Shown here: in pieces, positions 52,693 to 60,126 of the stretch
Layout of the letters: each line of letters begins with the position of its first letter
Numbering within the stretch: position 1 is the first letter of the stretch
Origin: a virus
Direction: 5' to 3' (one strand)
Length of the DNA stretch: 60,133 nt
Virus record (IMG/VR): IMGVR_UViG_3300013111_000391
Span: 1-60,133 of that record
Translations under genes and position numbers: made by a program
Notes under the pieces: model-generated
What the model was told of the DNA's origin: nothing
The model's input: the letters and a program-made list of their open reading frames with translations, nothing else
Databases searched by the model: none

Positions 52693-53714
52693 CTCACGTT
52701 CATTTTGAACCAACTCAGAGGTGTCAAGCATTATGTCCGATGTGTGATAGAACAAATAATCCTCACATCAAAAATGCTGAACTTTCCTTAGATCAATTCA
52801 AGCAAATAATAGATTCTGATTTTGCAAAGCAATTAAATAGTTTTCTCATGTGCGGAAATCATGGTGATCCTATGGTTGCAAAAGATACGCTTGACATGTA
52901 TGAATGGTTAAGATATAATAATTCTGATCTCTATCTACATATGACAACAAATGGAGGTGGTCGATCAAATGATTGGTGGAAAAATCTTGCAAAAATTTTT
53001 GGAAAAAACGGTAAGGTTACTTTTTCAGTTGATGGACTTGAAGATACAAATCATCTATATAGAGTTAATGTTGATTGGAAAAGAGTTGAAAATTCAATGG
53101 ACGTTTATACACAAGCAGGAGGAAAAGGTCTTTGGGTTTTTTTAATATTCGAACATAATGAACATCAAGTAGAAGAAGCAGAACGTATGGCAAAACTATT
53201 TGGTCTTGAATTTATAAAGAAAAAAACAGGCAGATGGGTACAATCATACAAAGGAAATAAAATAGACAAAAAGGAAACATCTAAAGGTAATGAGATTAAA
53301 CCACCGAGCAAAAAAGAATATCAGAACAAGAGTGTAAATGATTACGAAAAGTTAATAAACAACCATGGAGATTTTAATTCATATCTTGATGCTACAGAAA
53401 TAGTATGTAAATCCTTACAAACGAGAGAAATATATATTTCAGCAGAAGGATTAGTAACTCCTTGTTGTTGGACGGCTGGTAAACTTTACAAATCTTATGA
53501 ACGTTTGGGACAAAATCAAATGTGGTCATATCTCAATAATGAGTTACAAACTATTAATGCCTTACATAATCCTTTGCGAAAAATTATAGAGGGAAGTTTT
53601 TTTCAAAATATAGAAAAATCATGGAATATTTCAAGTTGTTCGAATGGTAAATCAAAAGTTTGTGCAGAAAAATGTGGAACAGGATTTGATGCATTTGGTG
53701 ATCAATGGAGATAA
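52671..53714 (+). CDS. Radical SAM/SPASM enzyme
   Basis: 347 aa from ATG 52671; the in-frame start at 52647 is less likely. Core CQALCPMC at Cys18, 22, 25; MCGNHGDPMVA; FSVDGLEDTNHLYRVNV; LWVFLIFEHNEHQVEEA. A charged insertion of about 60 residues (IDKKETSKGNEIKPPSKK) precedes the auxiliary region with EIVCKSL, GLVTPCCWTAG and CAEKCG. Its DNA is less AT-rich than most. Followed after one base by an SGNH-like gene. Confidence 0.87.
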   Translation: MYKSTEITHVHFEPTQRCQALCPMCDRTNNPHIKNAELSLDQFKQIIDSDFAKQLNSFLMCGNHGDPMVAKDTLDMYEWLRYNNSDLYLHMTTNGGGRSNDWWKNLAKIFGKNGKVTFSVDGLEDTNHLYRVNVDWKRVENSMDVYTQAGGKGLWVFLIFEHNEHQVEEAERMAKLFGLEFIKKKTGRWVQSYKGNKIDKKETSKGNEIKPPSKKEYQNKSVNDYEKLINNHGDFNSYLDATEIVCKSLQTREIYISAEGLVTPCCWTAGKLYKSYERLGQNQMWSYLNNELQTINALHNPLRKIIEGSFFQNIEKSWNISSCSNGKSKVCAEKCGTGFDAFGDQWR

Positions 53715-53715
53715 A

Positions 53716-54618
53716 ATGTCAATACATTTATATTCAGATAGTTTTGGTGAATGCACTTGGGAAAAAGGTCATTGGCCATTTGAATTAGCAAAAATGCAAA
53801 AACAAAAATTGCTTAGTAATGGTGCAGGTGGAACAGGACCTAATTGGAGTTTAAAAAAATTAATTCGTGACTACGAGAGCAACAAAATAAGAAAGTTTGA
53901 TACTGTTATTGTATTGCTTTCCGATCAAAAAAGAATGGAATTTCCATGGTTAGAACACGAGGGTGTATCGGCAGATGGTATGTTTCTATTAGCAGAAGAA
54001 ATACGAAAAGATTCGCAATTACACATCCAGTTAAAAGGCGGAGAAATAACCAAAGACTCTTCTGATGAAGAAATACAAGAACATTTCAATCTCTTGCATC
54101 CACTCTTTAACAACATAGTTCAAGTAGTCATCGACGATAAAACAAGATTTTTTAAACATGAGAATGAAATAAAAACAGTCGCAAATACTCTCGGTCCAAT
54201 GTTTCTTTATGAAAACGTAAAAAATATAACATTTTTACACTTATTGTCTAAACAAAATAAAAAAATAAAATTTCTTGTATTTACCTGTTTTAGTTTAAAT
54301 CATTATACGTCAAAGTGTAAAAATTTCAATATAGAATCTACAGGATTATTAGATAAACTGGATTTTGAAAATTTGAATTCGCCTAATTTTTATTATGTGA
54401 GAACTCCAATATCTTTTATGGTAGGAATAATAAGGACGAAGGCAGCATTATATAATCATATGACCGAAAAACAAAATATAAATTTTGCTAAATTTTGTAA
54501 TGATATTTTAAATAATGATGATCCAGACACAAGTTGGTTTGCATATGAATATTATGATGATCCTTTTGCTGAAGATTTTGGTGATGAACCGCCTCCTCCT
54601 ACTTTTATCTATGAGTAA
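53716..54618 (+). CDS. Degenerate SGNH-like protein
   Basis: 300 aa from ATG 53716, with GGAG five bases upstream; the longer frame from 53644 is rejected. SIHLYSDSFGECTW keeps the Ser, NGAGGTGPNWS the glycine block and VIVLLSDQKRMEFPW the family strand. The R-x-N-H-L-S signature found in the other copies is missing. Either another His serves or the protein is inactive. It has an acidic tail ending in PPPPTFIYE. Confidence 0.55.
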   Translation: MSIHLYSDSFGECTWEKGHWPFELAKMQKQKLLSNGAGGTGPNWSLKKLIRDYESNKIRKFDTVIVLLSDQKRMEFPWLEHEGVSADGMFLLAEEIRKDSQLHIQLKGGEITKDSSDEEIQEHFNLLHPLFNNIVQVVIDDKTRFFKHENEIKTVANTLGPMFLYENVKNITFLHLLSKQNKKIKFLVFTCFSLNHYTSKCKNFNIESTGLLDKLDFENLNSPNFYYVRTPISFMVGIIRTKAALYNHMTEKQNINFAKFCNDILNNDDPDTSWFAYEYYDDPFAEDFGDEPPPPTFIYE

Positions 54619-54621
54619 AAT
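54604..54621 (+). repeat. 18-base direct repeat, copy 1, with vestigial start
   Basis: TTTATCTATGAGTAAAAT, identical to 55369-55386. Here the ATG at 54611 opens only five codons (MSKIK, then TGA), overlapping the next gene's ATG. In copy 2 the same start opens the real gene at 55376. Confidence 0.85.
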
Positions 54622-54624
54622 TAA

Positions 54625-55383
54625 ATGACAATTTTTATTTTTGGAGATAGTTTTTCATGTCGATATGACGATTGTTATTATGATGGTGAGATAGATGATT
54701 TGTGGTATGATATTGTAATGAGAGAGATGAGAGAAAATGTTGTCAATACATCAGAAGGCGGAAAAGGCCCATATTCATCATTTAAATTTTTTTATGAACA
54801 TGTTGAACAAAATAATATAAAAGAGGGTGATAAAATTATTTTTATGTTATCTTCTCAATATAGATTACCGTTTAAATTCTTGGATGATAAAGATTTAGGA
54901 TATGATTATATAGATTATTTTTTGAATAATGAATTGATATTTCCAAAAGAAATAGAATTGTATATTGAGAATTTTTCTTACGATATCATATCAACATATG
55001 ACACCCTCAAAGAGGAAATAGATAGGGCAAATATAAAAAACTTATATTTTTTAAAAACATTTTCAAATTTAAAAAAAATAAAAACAATTTGTTTTCGTTG
55101 TTTCGAATATAAAAAATATGATCATTATGAATTATCGAGTCTTAATGATGATTATTTCAATCTCAATTCAAATATTTTATGGAATGTATCTTTATGTGAA
55201 AATGAGTTGAGGCATAATTCGGATACAATGAATAATCAAAGAGCAAATCATTTATCGTATTGTAATCATAAAATATTGTCGAATATTATTTTAAATTTTT
55301 TTAGTAATAGATCTCTTTTGGAAGAATTTCATAAAAATATTTTTAAAAAACAAAAATCAAAAGAACAGTTTATCTATGAGTAA
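54625..55383 (+). CDS. SGNH-like hydrolase
   Basis: 252 aa. TIFIFGDSFSCRYDD (Ser10), TSEGGKGPYSSFKFF (glycine block), MLSSQYRLPFKF strand and QRANHLSYCNHKIL His signature are all present, so it looks active, unlike its neighbour. Asn replaces Asp five residues before the His. It ends in FIYE over the start of the next gene. Confidence 0.65.
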   Translation: MTIFIFGDSFSCRYDDCYYDGEIDDLWYDIVMREMRENVVNTSEGGKGPYSSFKFFYEHVEQNNIKEGDKIIFMLSSQYRLPFKFLDDKDLGYDYIDYFLNNELIFPKEIELYIENFSYDIISTYDTLKEEIDRANIKNLYFLKTFSNLKKIKTICFRCFEYKKYDHYELSSLNDDYFNLNSNILWNVSLCENELRHNSDTMNNQRANHLSYCNHKILSNIILNFFSNRSLLEEFHKNIFKKQKSKEQFIYE

Positions 55384-55386
55384 AAT
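55369..55386 (+). repeat. 18-base direct repeat, copy 2, functional gene start
   Basis: The same 18 bases as 54604-54621. The ATG at 55376 starts the glycosyltransferase gene (MSKIKIN). The two copies flank the SGNH gene at 54625. Confidence 0.85.
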
Positions 55387-56101
55387 AAAAATTAATTGTC
55401 TTAAATGGGGCTCTCTTTATGGGCCCGAATATGTGAATAGATCATATGGTGGATTGTTACGTCATTGTAGAGTACCATTTCTTTTTACGTGTTACACGGA
55501 TAATTCAGACGGTATAAATTCAAATATTGAGGTTAGGGATATTCAAGAATTAAGACCTTATGATACAAAAAGAGTATTTACATATGAAAAATTAATGTTA
55601 ATTGACAAAGATGAATATGATAAAAATTTGTGGATAGATTTAGATTTATTAGTACATGATGATATGACCGAAGTTATCACGAGACCTCACAATAATATAA
55701 CTTTCATATGGAATTATTGGAATGATTACGAAAGATTGAGTTTGTTTAATTTTGGTCGTGGTGTATCTTGCCATACAAACTCATCGTTTGTTGCTTGGGA
55801 TAAAGGCACTGCAACATGGCTTTTAGATTATACTCATAAACATTGGGAAAAAATTGAATGGACTTATAAAAGTTTAGACAAATATTTGTTTTATCAGCAT
55901 TTTAGAAAAAACAAATTAAATTTGTGGGAAGATGGAATATTCTCAAATTTCAACAAGCAGGGATATGAACTGAGAAATAAGGCAACTCTTTTTAATACAT
56001 CTCATTTGTATAATAATAAAAATATGCATGATGTTAAACATTTTGAATTGCATGAATCATCAGCAAAGGATCTATGGATAAGTTACTCGAATGGATTATA
56101 A
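55376..56101 (+). CDS. GT-A glycosyltransferase
   Basis: 241 aa. The opening INCLKWGSLYGPEYVNRSYGGLLRH is the pattern of a phage GT family (VKWGxxYGPEYVN). NLWIDLDLLVHDDM holds the metal-binding D-x-D, and CHTNSSFVAWDKG the acceptor-side loop. It uses an NDP-sugar on an unknown acceptor. Related to the two shorter GT-A genes at 57271 and 57801 through a W-x-D then NSS pattern. Confidence 0.78.
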   Translation: MSKIKINCLKWGSLYGPEYVNRSYGGLLRHCRVPFLFTCYTDNSDGINSNIEVRDIQELRPYDTKRVFTYEKLMLIDKDEYDKNLWIDLDLLVHDDMTEVITRPHNNITFIWNYWNDYERLSLFNFGRGVSCHTNSSFVAWDKGTATWLLDYTHKHWEKIEWTYKSLDKYLFYQHFRKNKLNLWEDGIFSNFNKQGYELRNKATLFNTSHLYNNKNMHDVKHFELHESSAKDLWISYSNGL

Positions 56102-56496
56102 ATCATGATGAGGTTACACTTCTCTGTTGCCCTAGTTTTTTGTTATTAAAAAAAATAAGAGGGCTAGGTATTGACGTAGAGTGTATTAATTATGATATAA
56201 ATTTTAGAGATATACCTACAATCACATGTAAAGACTTTGTATTTGATGATGTGACATTTTCAAAAGATTGTGTAGTGAATTATAATTGTGAAAAAACTTT
56301 CCCTGTTGGTAAAATGAAAAAAGGTTTGACATTAATTCTAAAAGGTGATGATAAAGAGCATAATGGAGATTGTAATCCAATAAAATCTGTTGAACAATTA
56401 ATAGAACAGAATAATATAACAAACGTTTTTGACTCGTTTATTGTTCCGAGTAGAAATAAAAAATATAATCAATATTGCGTTTATGGATCAAATTAA
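56074..56496 (+). CDS. Compact methyltransferase-like protein, paralogue of next gene
   Basis: 140 aa. VTLLCCPSFLLLKKIRGLGIDVECINYD aligns with strand 1 to strand 2 of the next protein (VDIIGSWFGFPLIELL, then IDLYDID). DCVVNYNCEKTFPVGKM aligns with HIVINTSSEHMSDIVSM. SVEQLIEQNNITNV aligns with NVEELIDKNHINRV. It is therefore a stripped-down Rossmann relative. The glycine loop is poor, so SAM binding is doubtful; it may pair with the full-length copy. Confidence 0.5.
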   Translation: MDKLLEWIINHDEVTLLCCPSFLLLKKIRGLGIDVECINYDINFRDIPTITCKDFVFDDVTFSKDCVVNYNCEKTFPVGKMKKGLTLILKGDDKEHNGDCNPIKSVEQLIEQNNITNVFDSFIVPSRNKKYNQYCVYGSN

Positions 56497-57277
56497 AAAT
56501 TGGCGTCAGAATAAAAATAAAATCAGTGATCATAAAATTAAAATAGGAGAATTGAATGGGGTCATTGGTGAACATAACATCGAAATCGGATTAATCCGTG
56601 ATAAAATTGGTCAAGTTAGGGATGAAATAGGTGTTGAGAAAGAACATATTTCAATTTGTGAGAACAAAAATAGAGAGACACCATATTATTGGGTAAGTCA
56701 GTGGGTTAATAATAATATACCATCTTATTATCAAAGTTTTGAGGATTCTGTTTCACAAGGGCAATATGATTCAAAACTTTGGCTAATAAAAAAATTAAAA
56801 AATATCAAATTATACACTGATGAAGTACACATCGATATTATAGGATCATGGTTTGGGTTTCCATTAATAGAGTTGTTATCTGGTATTTTTAAGATAAAAC
56901 AAATTGATTTGTATGACATAGATGAGAATTGTCATAAAGTGGTTGCTCAATATATAAATCATTTCGATCCTGCTTTTAAAATTGCTCAATATGGAGATTA
57001 TTTTGAAAGAACTGATTTACGTAGAAGGCATATTGTCATTAATACTTCTTCCGAACATATGTCGGATATTGTGTCGATGAGAAAATATTATAAAGATTAT
57101 CCTGATTCTCCTATTTTAGCAATACAATCAAATAATTATTTTACGTTAGACGATCATATTAATTGCGTAAATAATGTTGAAGAATTGATTGATAAAAATC
57201 ATATTAATCGAGTATTATATAAAGGCACTCAAAAGTTGCCGTTATACGATAGATACATGGTTATAGGGCAATGGTAG
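56483..57277 (+). CDS. Methyltransferase-like protein with N-terminal heptad repeat
   Basis: 264 aa from ATG 56483; the start at 56429 would overlap more. Residues 14-60 are a seven-residue repeat (see 56522). Residues 110-264 look like a class I SAM methyltransferase fold: VHIDIIGSWFGFPLIELLSG (motif I region), IDLYDIDENCHKV (acidic end of strand 2), and HIVINTSSEHMSDI (motif IV region). Substrate unknown. It overlaps the next glycosyltransferase gene by seven bases. Confidence 0.58.
   Translation: MDQIKNWRQNKNKISDHKIKIGELNGVIGEHNIEIGLIRDKIGQVRDEIGVEKEHISICENKNRETPYYWVSQWVNNNIPSYYQSFEDSVSQGQYDSKLWLIKKLKNIKLYTDEVHIDIIGSWFGFPLIELLSGIFKIKQIDLYDIDENCHKVVAQYINHFDPAFKIAQYGDYFERTDLRRRHIVINTSSEHMSDIVSMRKYYKDYPDSPILAIQSNNYFTLDDHINCVNNVEELIDKNHINRVLYKGTQKLPLYDRYMVIGQW
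56522..56668 (+). repeat. Seven-residue protein repeat (x-I-G-x4)n
   Basis: Ile occupies residues 14, 21, 28, 35, 42, 49 and 56 of the methyltransferase-like protein, with Gly after it in five of seven units. Units such as KIGELNG, EIGLIRD, KIGQVRD and EIGVEKE. An exact period of seven implies a coiled coil, or a short solenoid given the glycines. Confidence 0.85.
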
Positions 57278-57831
57278 ATTTTGTTTTTGTGCGAACAGGC
57301 GACAAATATGAAGAGTGGTATGAAAAAAATTTAATTTACATGGCAGAGAAGTTTGGTAAATTAAAAATTGATAATATCATTGCCATAAGAGAGGGTGAAG
57401 GTGCAGTATACGATAAATTAAAAATGTTTGATATCTGCACGGAGAATAAATTTTATATTTATTTTGATTTGGATGTTGTTATAAAAGGTGATGTCAATCA
57501 TCTTATACGTGATAATTTTACAACTTTATATGCTTGGTGGAGAGACAGATTACACACACCTTTCAACTCATCAATTATGTCATGGTATGGGGATCATTCT
57601 TATATTTACGATGATTTTTATAATGATGAAGATTATAGCAGAGTGAAATACTGGAGAGGTATTGACGAATATCTTTATAATGAATGTGAAGTACAATTGT
57701 ATGAAAGAACCTGTTGGTCATTCATGTATTCTACTGAAATAATGCATTATCCAGTTTGTTTATTTAATCATAATTTTCACACTATGATGAGAAAGATACC
57801 ATGGACACAAGAGTATTTGCTATTAGAATAG
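57271..57831 (+). CDS. GT-A glycosyltransferase-like protein
   Basis: 186 aa. FYIYFDLDVVIKGD carries the D-x-D motif, and LYAWWRDRLHTPFNSSIMSW is the acceptor-side loop shared with 55376 and 57801. The N-terminal DFVFVRTGDKYEEWYEKN resembles GT8-like starts. Short for a glycosyltransferase, so possibly only the donor-binding domain. Overlaps the next gene by 31 bases. Confidence 0.6.
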   Translation: MVDFVFVRTGDKYEEWYEKNLIYMAEKFGKLKIDNIIAIREGEGAVYDKLKMFDICTENKFYIYFDLDVVIKGDVNHLIRDNFTTLYAWWRDRLHTPFNSSIMSWYGDHSYIYDDFYNDEDYSRVKYWRGIDEYLYNECEVQLYERTCWSFMYSTEIMHYPVCLFNHNFHTMMRKIPWTQEYLLLE

Positions 57832-58457
57832 GTGAGAAATTTGGACAAGATGTAGAAAATTACATCAATTCTAAATTACCAAATGTCACATGGATACGTG
57901 ATGAATTAGATGGTGTGAGATTGCAGTGGAATAAAATGCGAGTTATGAATATGGATATTGATGAACCGGTTGTTGTGATTGATATTGATTTAGAATTTAT
58001 AAATGATTATATGGATGCTATAAATTATCCAATAGAACGAGGTCAATTTCTTTCAGCAAAATCATGGTGGAGAGACACCGCAAAATCTGGACTTTCATAT
58101 TCTGTGAACGGTGGATTTTTTAAATATTATCCAAAAGATTGTAAATATATTTACGAAAAATTCATGAAAGACAAATTATATTGGCAGAGATTTTATATAG
58201 ATAATGGCACTACTGTAGGTCCAGTAAATGGTGAACAATATTTTGTAGAAGATTCGGTTAAGGAAAGGCTAGAATTAAAATTTTTACCAGAGACTTGGTT
58301 TACTAAAAGTGTGAAGAATCCGACAAAAGAGTGGTGGGCAAGAATGAATACATTATATCCAGGTGACTGGTTATATCTAGATGGTTATAACCCAGACATA
58401 AAAATAATACATCAAATGTTTGGTGGAAAATTTATCAATTTACCTACACGGTCCTGA
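57801..58457 (+). CDS. GT-A glycosyltransferase-like protein
   Basis: 218 aa. VVVIDIDLEFINDY has the D-x-D and SAKSWWRDTAKSGLSYSVNGGFF the W-W-R-D loop of the gene before it, of which it is a paralogue. WLYLDGYNPDIKIIHQMFGGKF ends the domain. It is the last plus-strand gene and its stop lies 14 bases inside the convergent minus-strand gene. Confidence 0.62.
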   Translation: MDTRVFAIRIGEKFGQDVENYINSKLPNVTWIRDELDGVRLQWNKMRVMNMDIDEPVVVIDIDLEFINDYMDAINYPIERGQFLSAKSWWRDTAKSGLSYSVNGGFFKYYPKDCKYIYEKFMKDKLYWQRFYIDNGTTVGPVNGEQYFVEDSVKERLELKFLPETWFTKSVKNPTKEWWARMNTLYPGDWLYLDGYNPDIKIIHQMFGGKFINLPTRS

Positions 58458-59583
58458 TTGCACCTGATGGAACATATGCAGTAAAATAGTGAGTTGTATT
58501 TGTTGTTATAGCACCAGATCCATATCGAGCCTTATAATATGTTCCAGATGTGGTTCCAATACCCTCACCCCAAACACCTTGTTCAGAACTATCTGTATAA
58601 ACAGTATCTAATAAAGTTCCTTGATTTCTGTCATAAGTATTGCTTGGCGCAGAAGTTTCAAATTTATATCTTGGAAACCCATAATCTCCAGAAACACCAT
58701 CAAAAGATGCACTTCTTTTCCATGCTGGTAAAAGTATATTAGTTATAATATATGCATAATCATTTGTGGCTATATCTACTTGTTCTAAATAATTATTACC
58801 AGAATTCCAAAGCATGAATTTTGATGTTTCAGAACCTCTTGGTGTTGCTTCATCAAATGATGAATTTTGTGTTCTGATGTATAATTTATTTGTTGCAACA
58901 ACTGATGAACCTCCACCGCCTGTGTCAGGACTACCTGTATCAAATGACATTATGGTGTTTTGATGAAACGTGCCTAAGTCAGTATAATCACCACCAGGAC
59001 TTGAAGTAGCGACTGATAAAAGTCCAACCCCATCATCATTCATCATATTATAATTTGCGTGAGCAATAATCGTATCAAGCAAATTGGCATCAATACCTTC
59101 TATTTGTAAAGCAGATGATGCGGTATCCCATTTAACATATGTGTTTACATTTCTAATTGTAGGAGTCGGTTCAGGGGGTGGAGTTGCATTTAACCACTCT
59201 TCATAATAAAATGATTGTCTGACGGATTCTGATGTATCGAAATCCGCCTCTGTAGGACCAGTAAAAGTATCATCATCATCTCCATAATTATCATGAGCAT
59301 TATTTGATTTAGACGTATAAACTGCATTTTTTCTTTTATCTGTAAGAGTTTGGATATAATTATAATCTGCACTAGATGCTGATCCACTACCTGCTCTATA
59401 CATTGCACCAAAACCGTTAGTTGCGGTTGCTGAACCATTTCTATCGGCATCTCCAGTATAAGTGGCGGATAAATCGGCGGCCCATGCTTTACGCAAATGA
59501 TAAGATAATAATTCAAGATCACTATCCGACATTTCTTTAAGATAACCTGATGAATCCCATCTTATCGGTCTATTTACTGCCAT
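58444..59583 (-). CDS. Virion structural protein, probably tail or fibre associated
   Basis: 379 aa, Ser/Thr/Gly/Asn rich and beta-type, no Cys. The start AVNRPIRWDSSGYLKEMSDSDLELLSYHLRKAW is a conserved-looking adaptor of marine T4-like virion proteins. PPPEPTPTIRN forms a linker near residue 140, and the C-terminal part (GTYYKARYGSGAITTN) resembles a receptor-binding or trimerisation end. Opposite strand to the island, with a tightly spaced partner upstream. The exact structural name is not recognisable. Confidence 0.65.
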   Translation of the reverse strand: MAVNRPIRWDSSGYLKEMSDSDLELLSYHLRKAWAADLSATYTGDADRNGSATATNGFGAMYRAGSGSASSADYNYIQTLTDKRKNAVYTSKSNNAHDNYGDDDDTFTGPTEADFDTSESVRQSFYYEEWLNATPPPEPTPTIRNVNTYVKWDTASSALQIEGIDANLLDTIIAHANYNMMNDDGVGLLSVATSSPGGDYTDLGTFHQNTIMSFDTGSPDTGGGGSSVVATNKLYIRTQNSSFDEATPRGSETSKFMLWNSGNNYLEQVDIATNDYAYIITNILLPAWKRSASFDGVSGDYGFPRYKFETSAPSNTYDRNQGTLLDTVYTDSSEQGVWGEGIGTTSGTYYKARYGSGAITTNTTHYFTAYVPSGAIRTV

Positions 59584-59586
59584 TTT

Positions 59587-60126
59587 TTATTCTTCATTAA
59601 TTTTATTCGGTTCATTATCGAGAAGGGTTTGATAGGTCGCACACACTTCACAAATAGATTTTGATTTTCTTATTTTGGATCTTAATTCTCTGTTTTCAGA
59701 TTCTTGCACCACTTCTTGTTCAAAAATATCTAATTTAAATTTAAATAAATCTTCGGTAGTTGCTTCTGAAAGAAGTTCCCAAACACTCCTTGGTTCAACA
59801 TTTTCATTTTCTTGATTGAAATTTGAATTATCTTCAACTTCTTCATCGGGATCTTTATTCATTTTCCATTCTTCAAAAAGTCTTTGTTCTTCAGGATCAT
59901 AATGTTTTTTGAAAGCATCGTATCTTTTATTCTCTTCATCTAATTTAACCAAAAATCGTTCTGTCTCTCTACTAATCATTTCTACATCATTAAAAGGGGA
60001 TTTTAGAAAGGCTTCTGTTATTGGTGAAATGTGAATATTATCATTCTCATATGCTTCTTTTGAATTTCTATACTGAATAAGGTCTAAATGTAATTGTGTT
60101 CCATTAAACGATTCTAAATGTATCAT
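59587..60126 (-). CDS. Hypothetical protein, possibly continuing beyond the window
   Basis: 179 aa if it starts at the ATG at 60126, but the frame stays open to the window edge (seven bases), so the true start may lie outside. Highly charged and helical: EMISRETERFLVKLDEENKRY, EEQRLFEEWKMN and a CEVC pair near residue 160. It lies three bases upstream of the virion gene and is probably co-transcribed. It may be a baseplate or assembly protein; no family recognised. Confidence 0.6.
   Translation of the reverse strand: MIHLESFNGTQLHLDLIQYRNSKEAYENDNIHISPITEAFLKSPFNDVEMISRETERFLVKLDEENKRYDAFKKHYDPEEQRLFEEWKMNKDPDEEVEDNSNFNQENENVEPRSVWELLSEATTEDLFKFKLDIFEQEVVQESENRELRSKIRKSKSICEVCATYQTLLDNEPNKINEE

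Noticed and set aside
11703-53714. RiPP (ribosomal peptide) cluster with a precursor peptide
   Set aside because: No short Cys- or Gly-rich precursor with a leader, no peptide transporter and no leader peptidase was found; the small genes here are domain-like or unknown. Absence of a RiPP recognition domain was judged only by eye.
53644-53715. N-terminal extension of the SGNH-like protein at 53716
   Set aside because: It overlaps the end of the radical SAM gene, whereas ATG 53716 has GGAG five bases upstream and begins directly at the SGNH strand.
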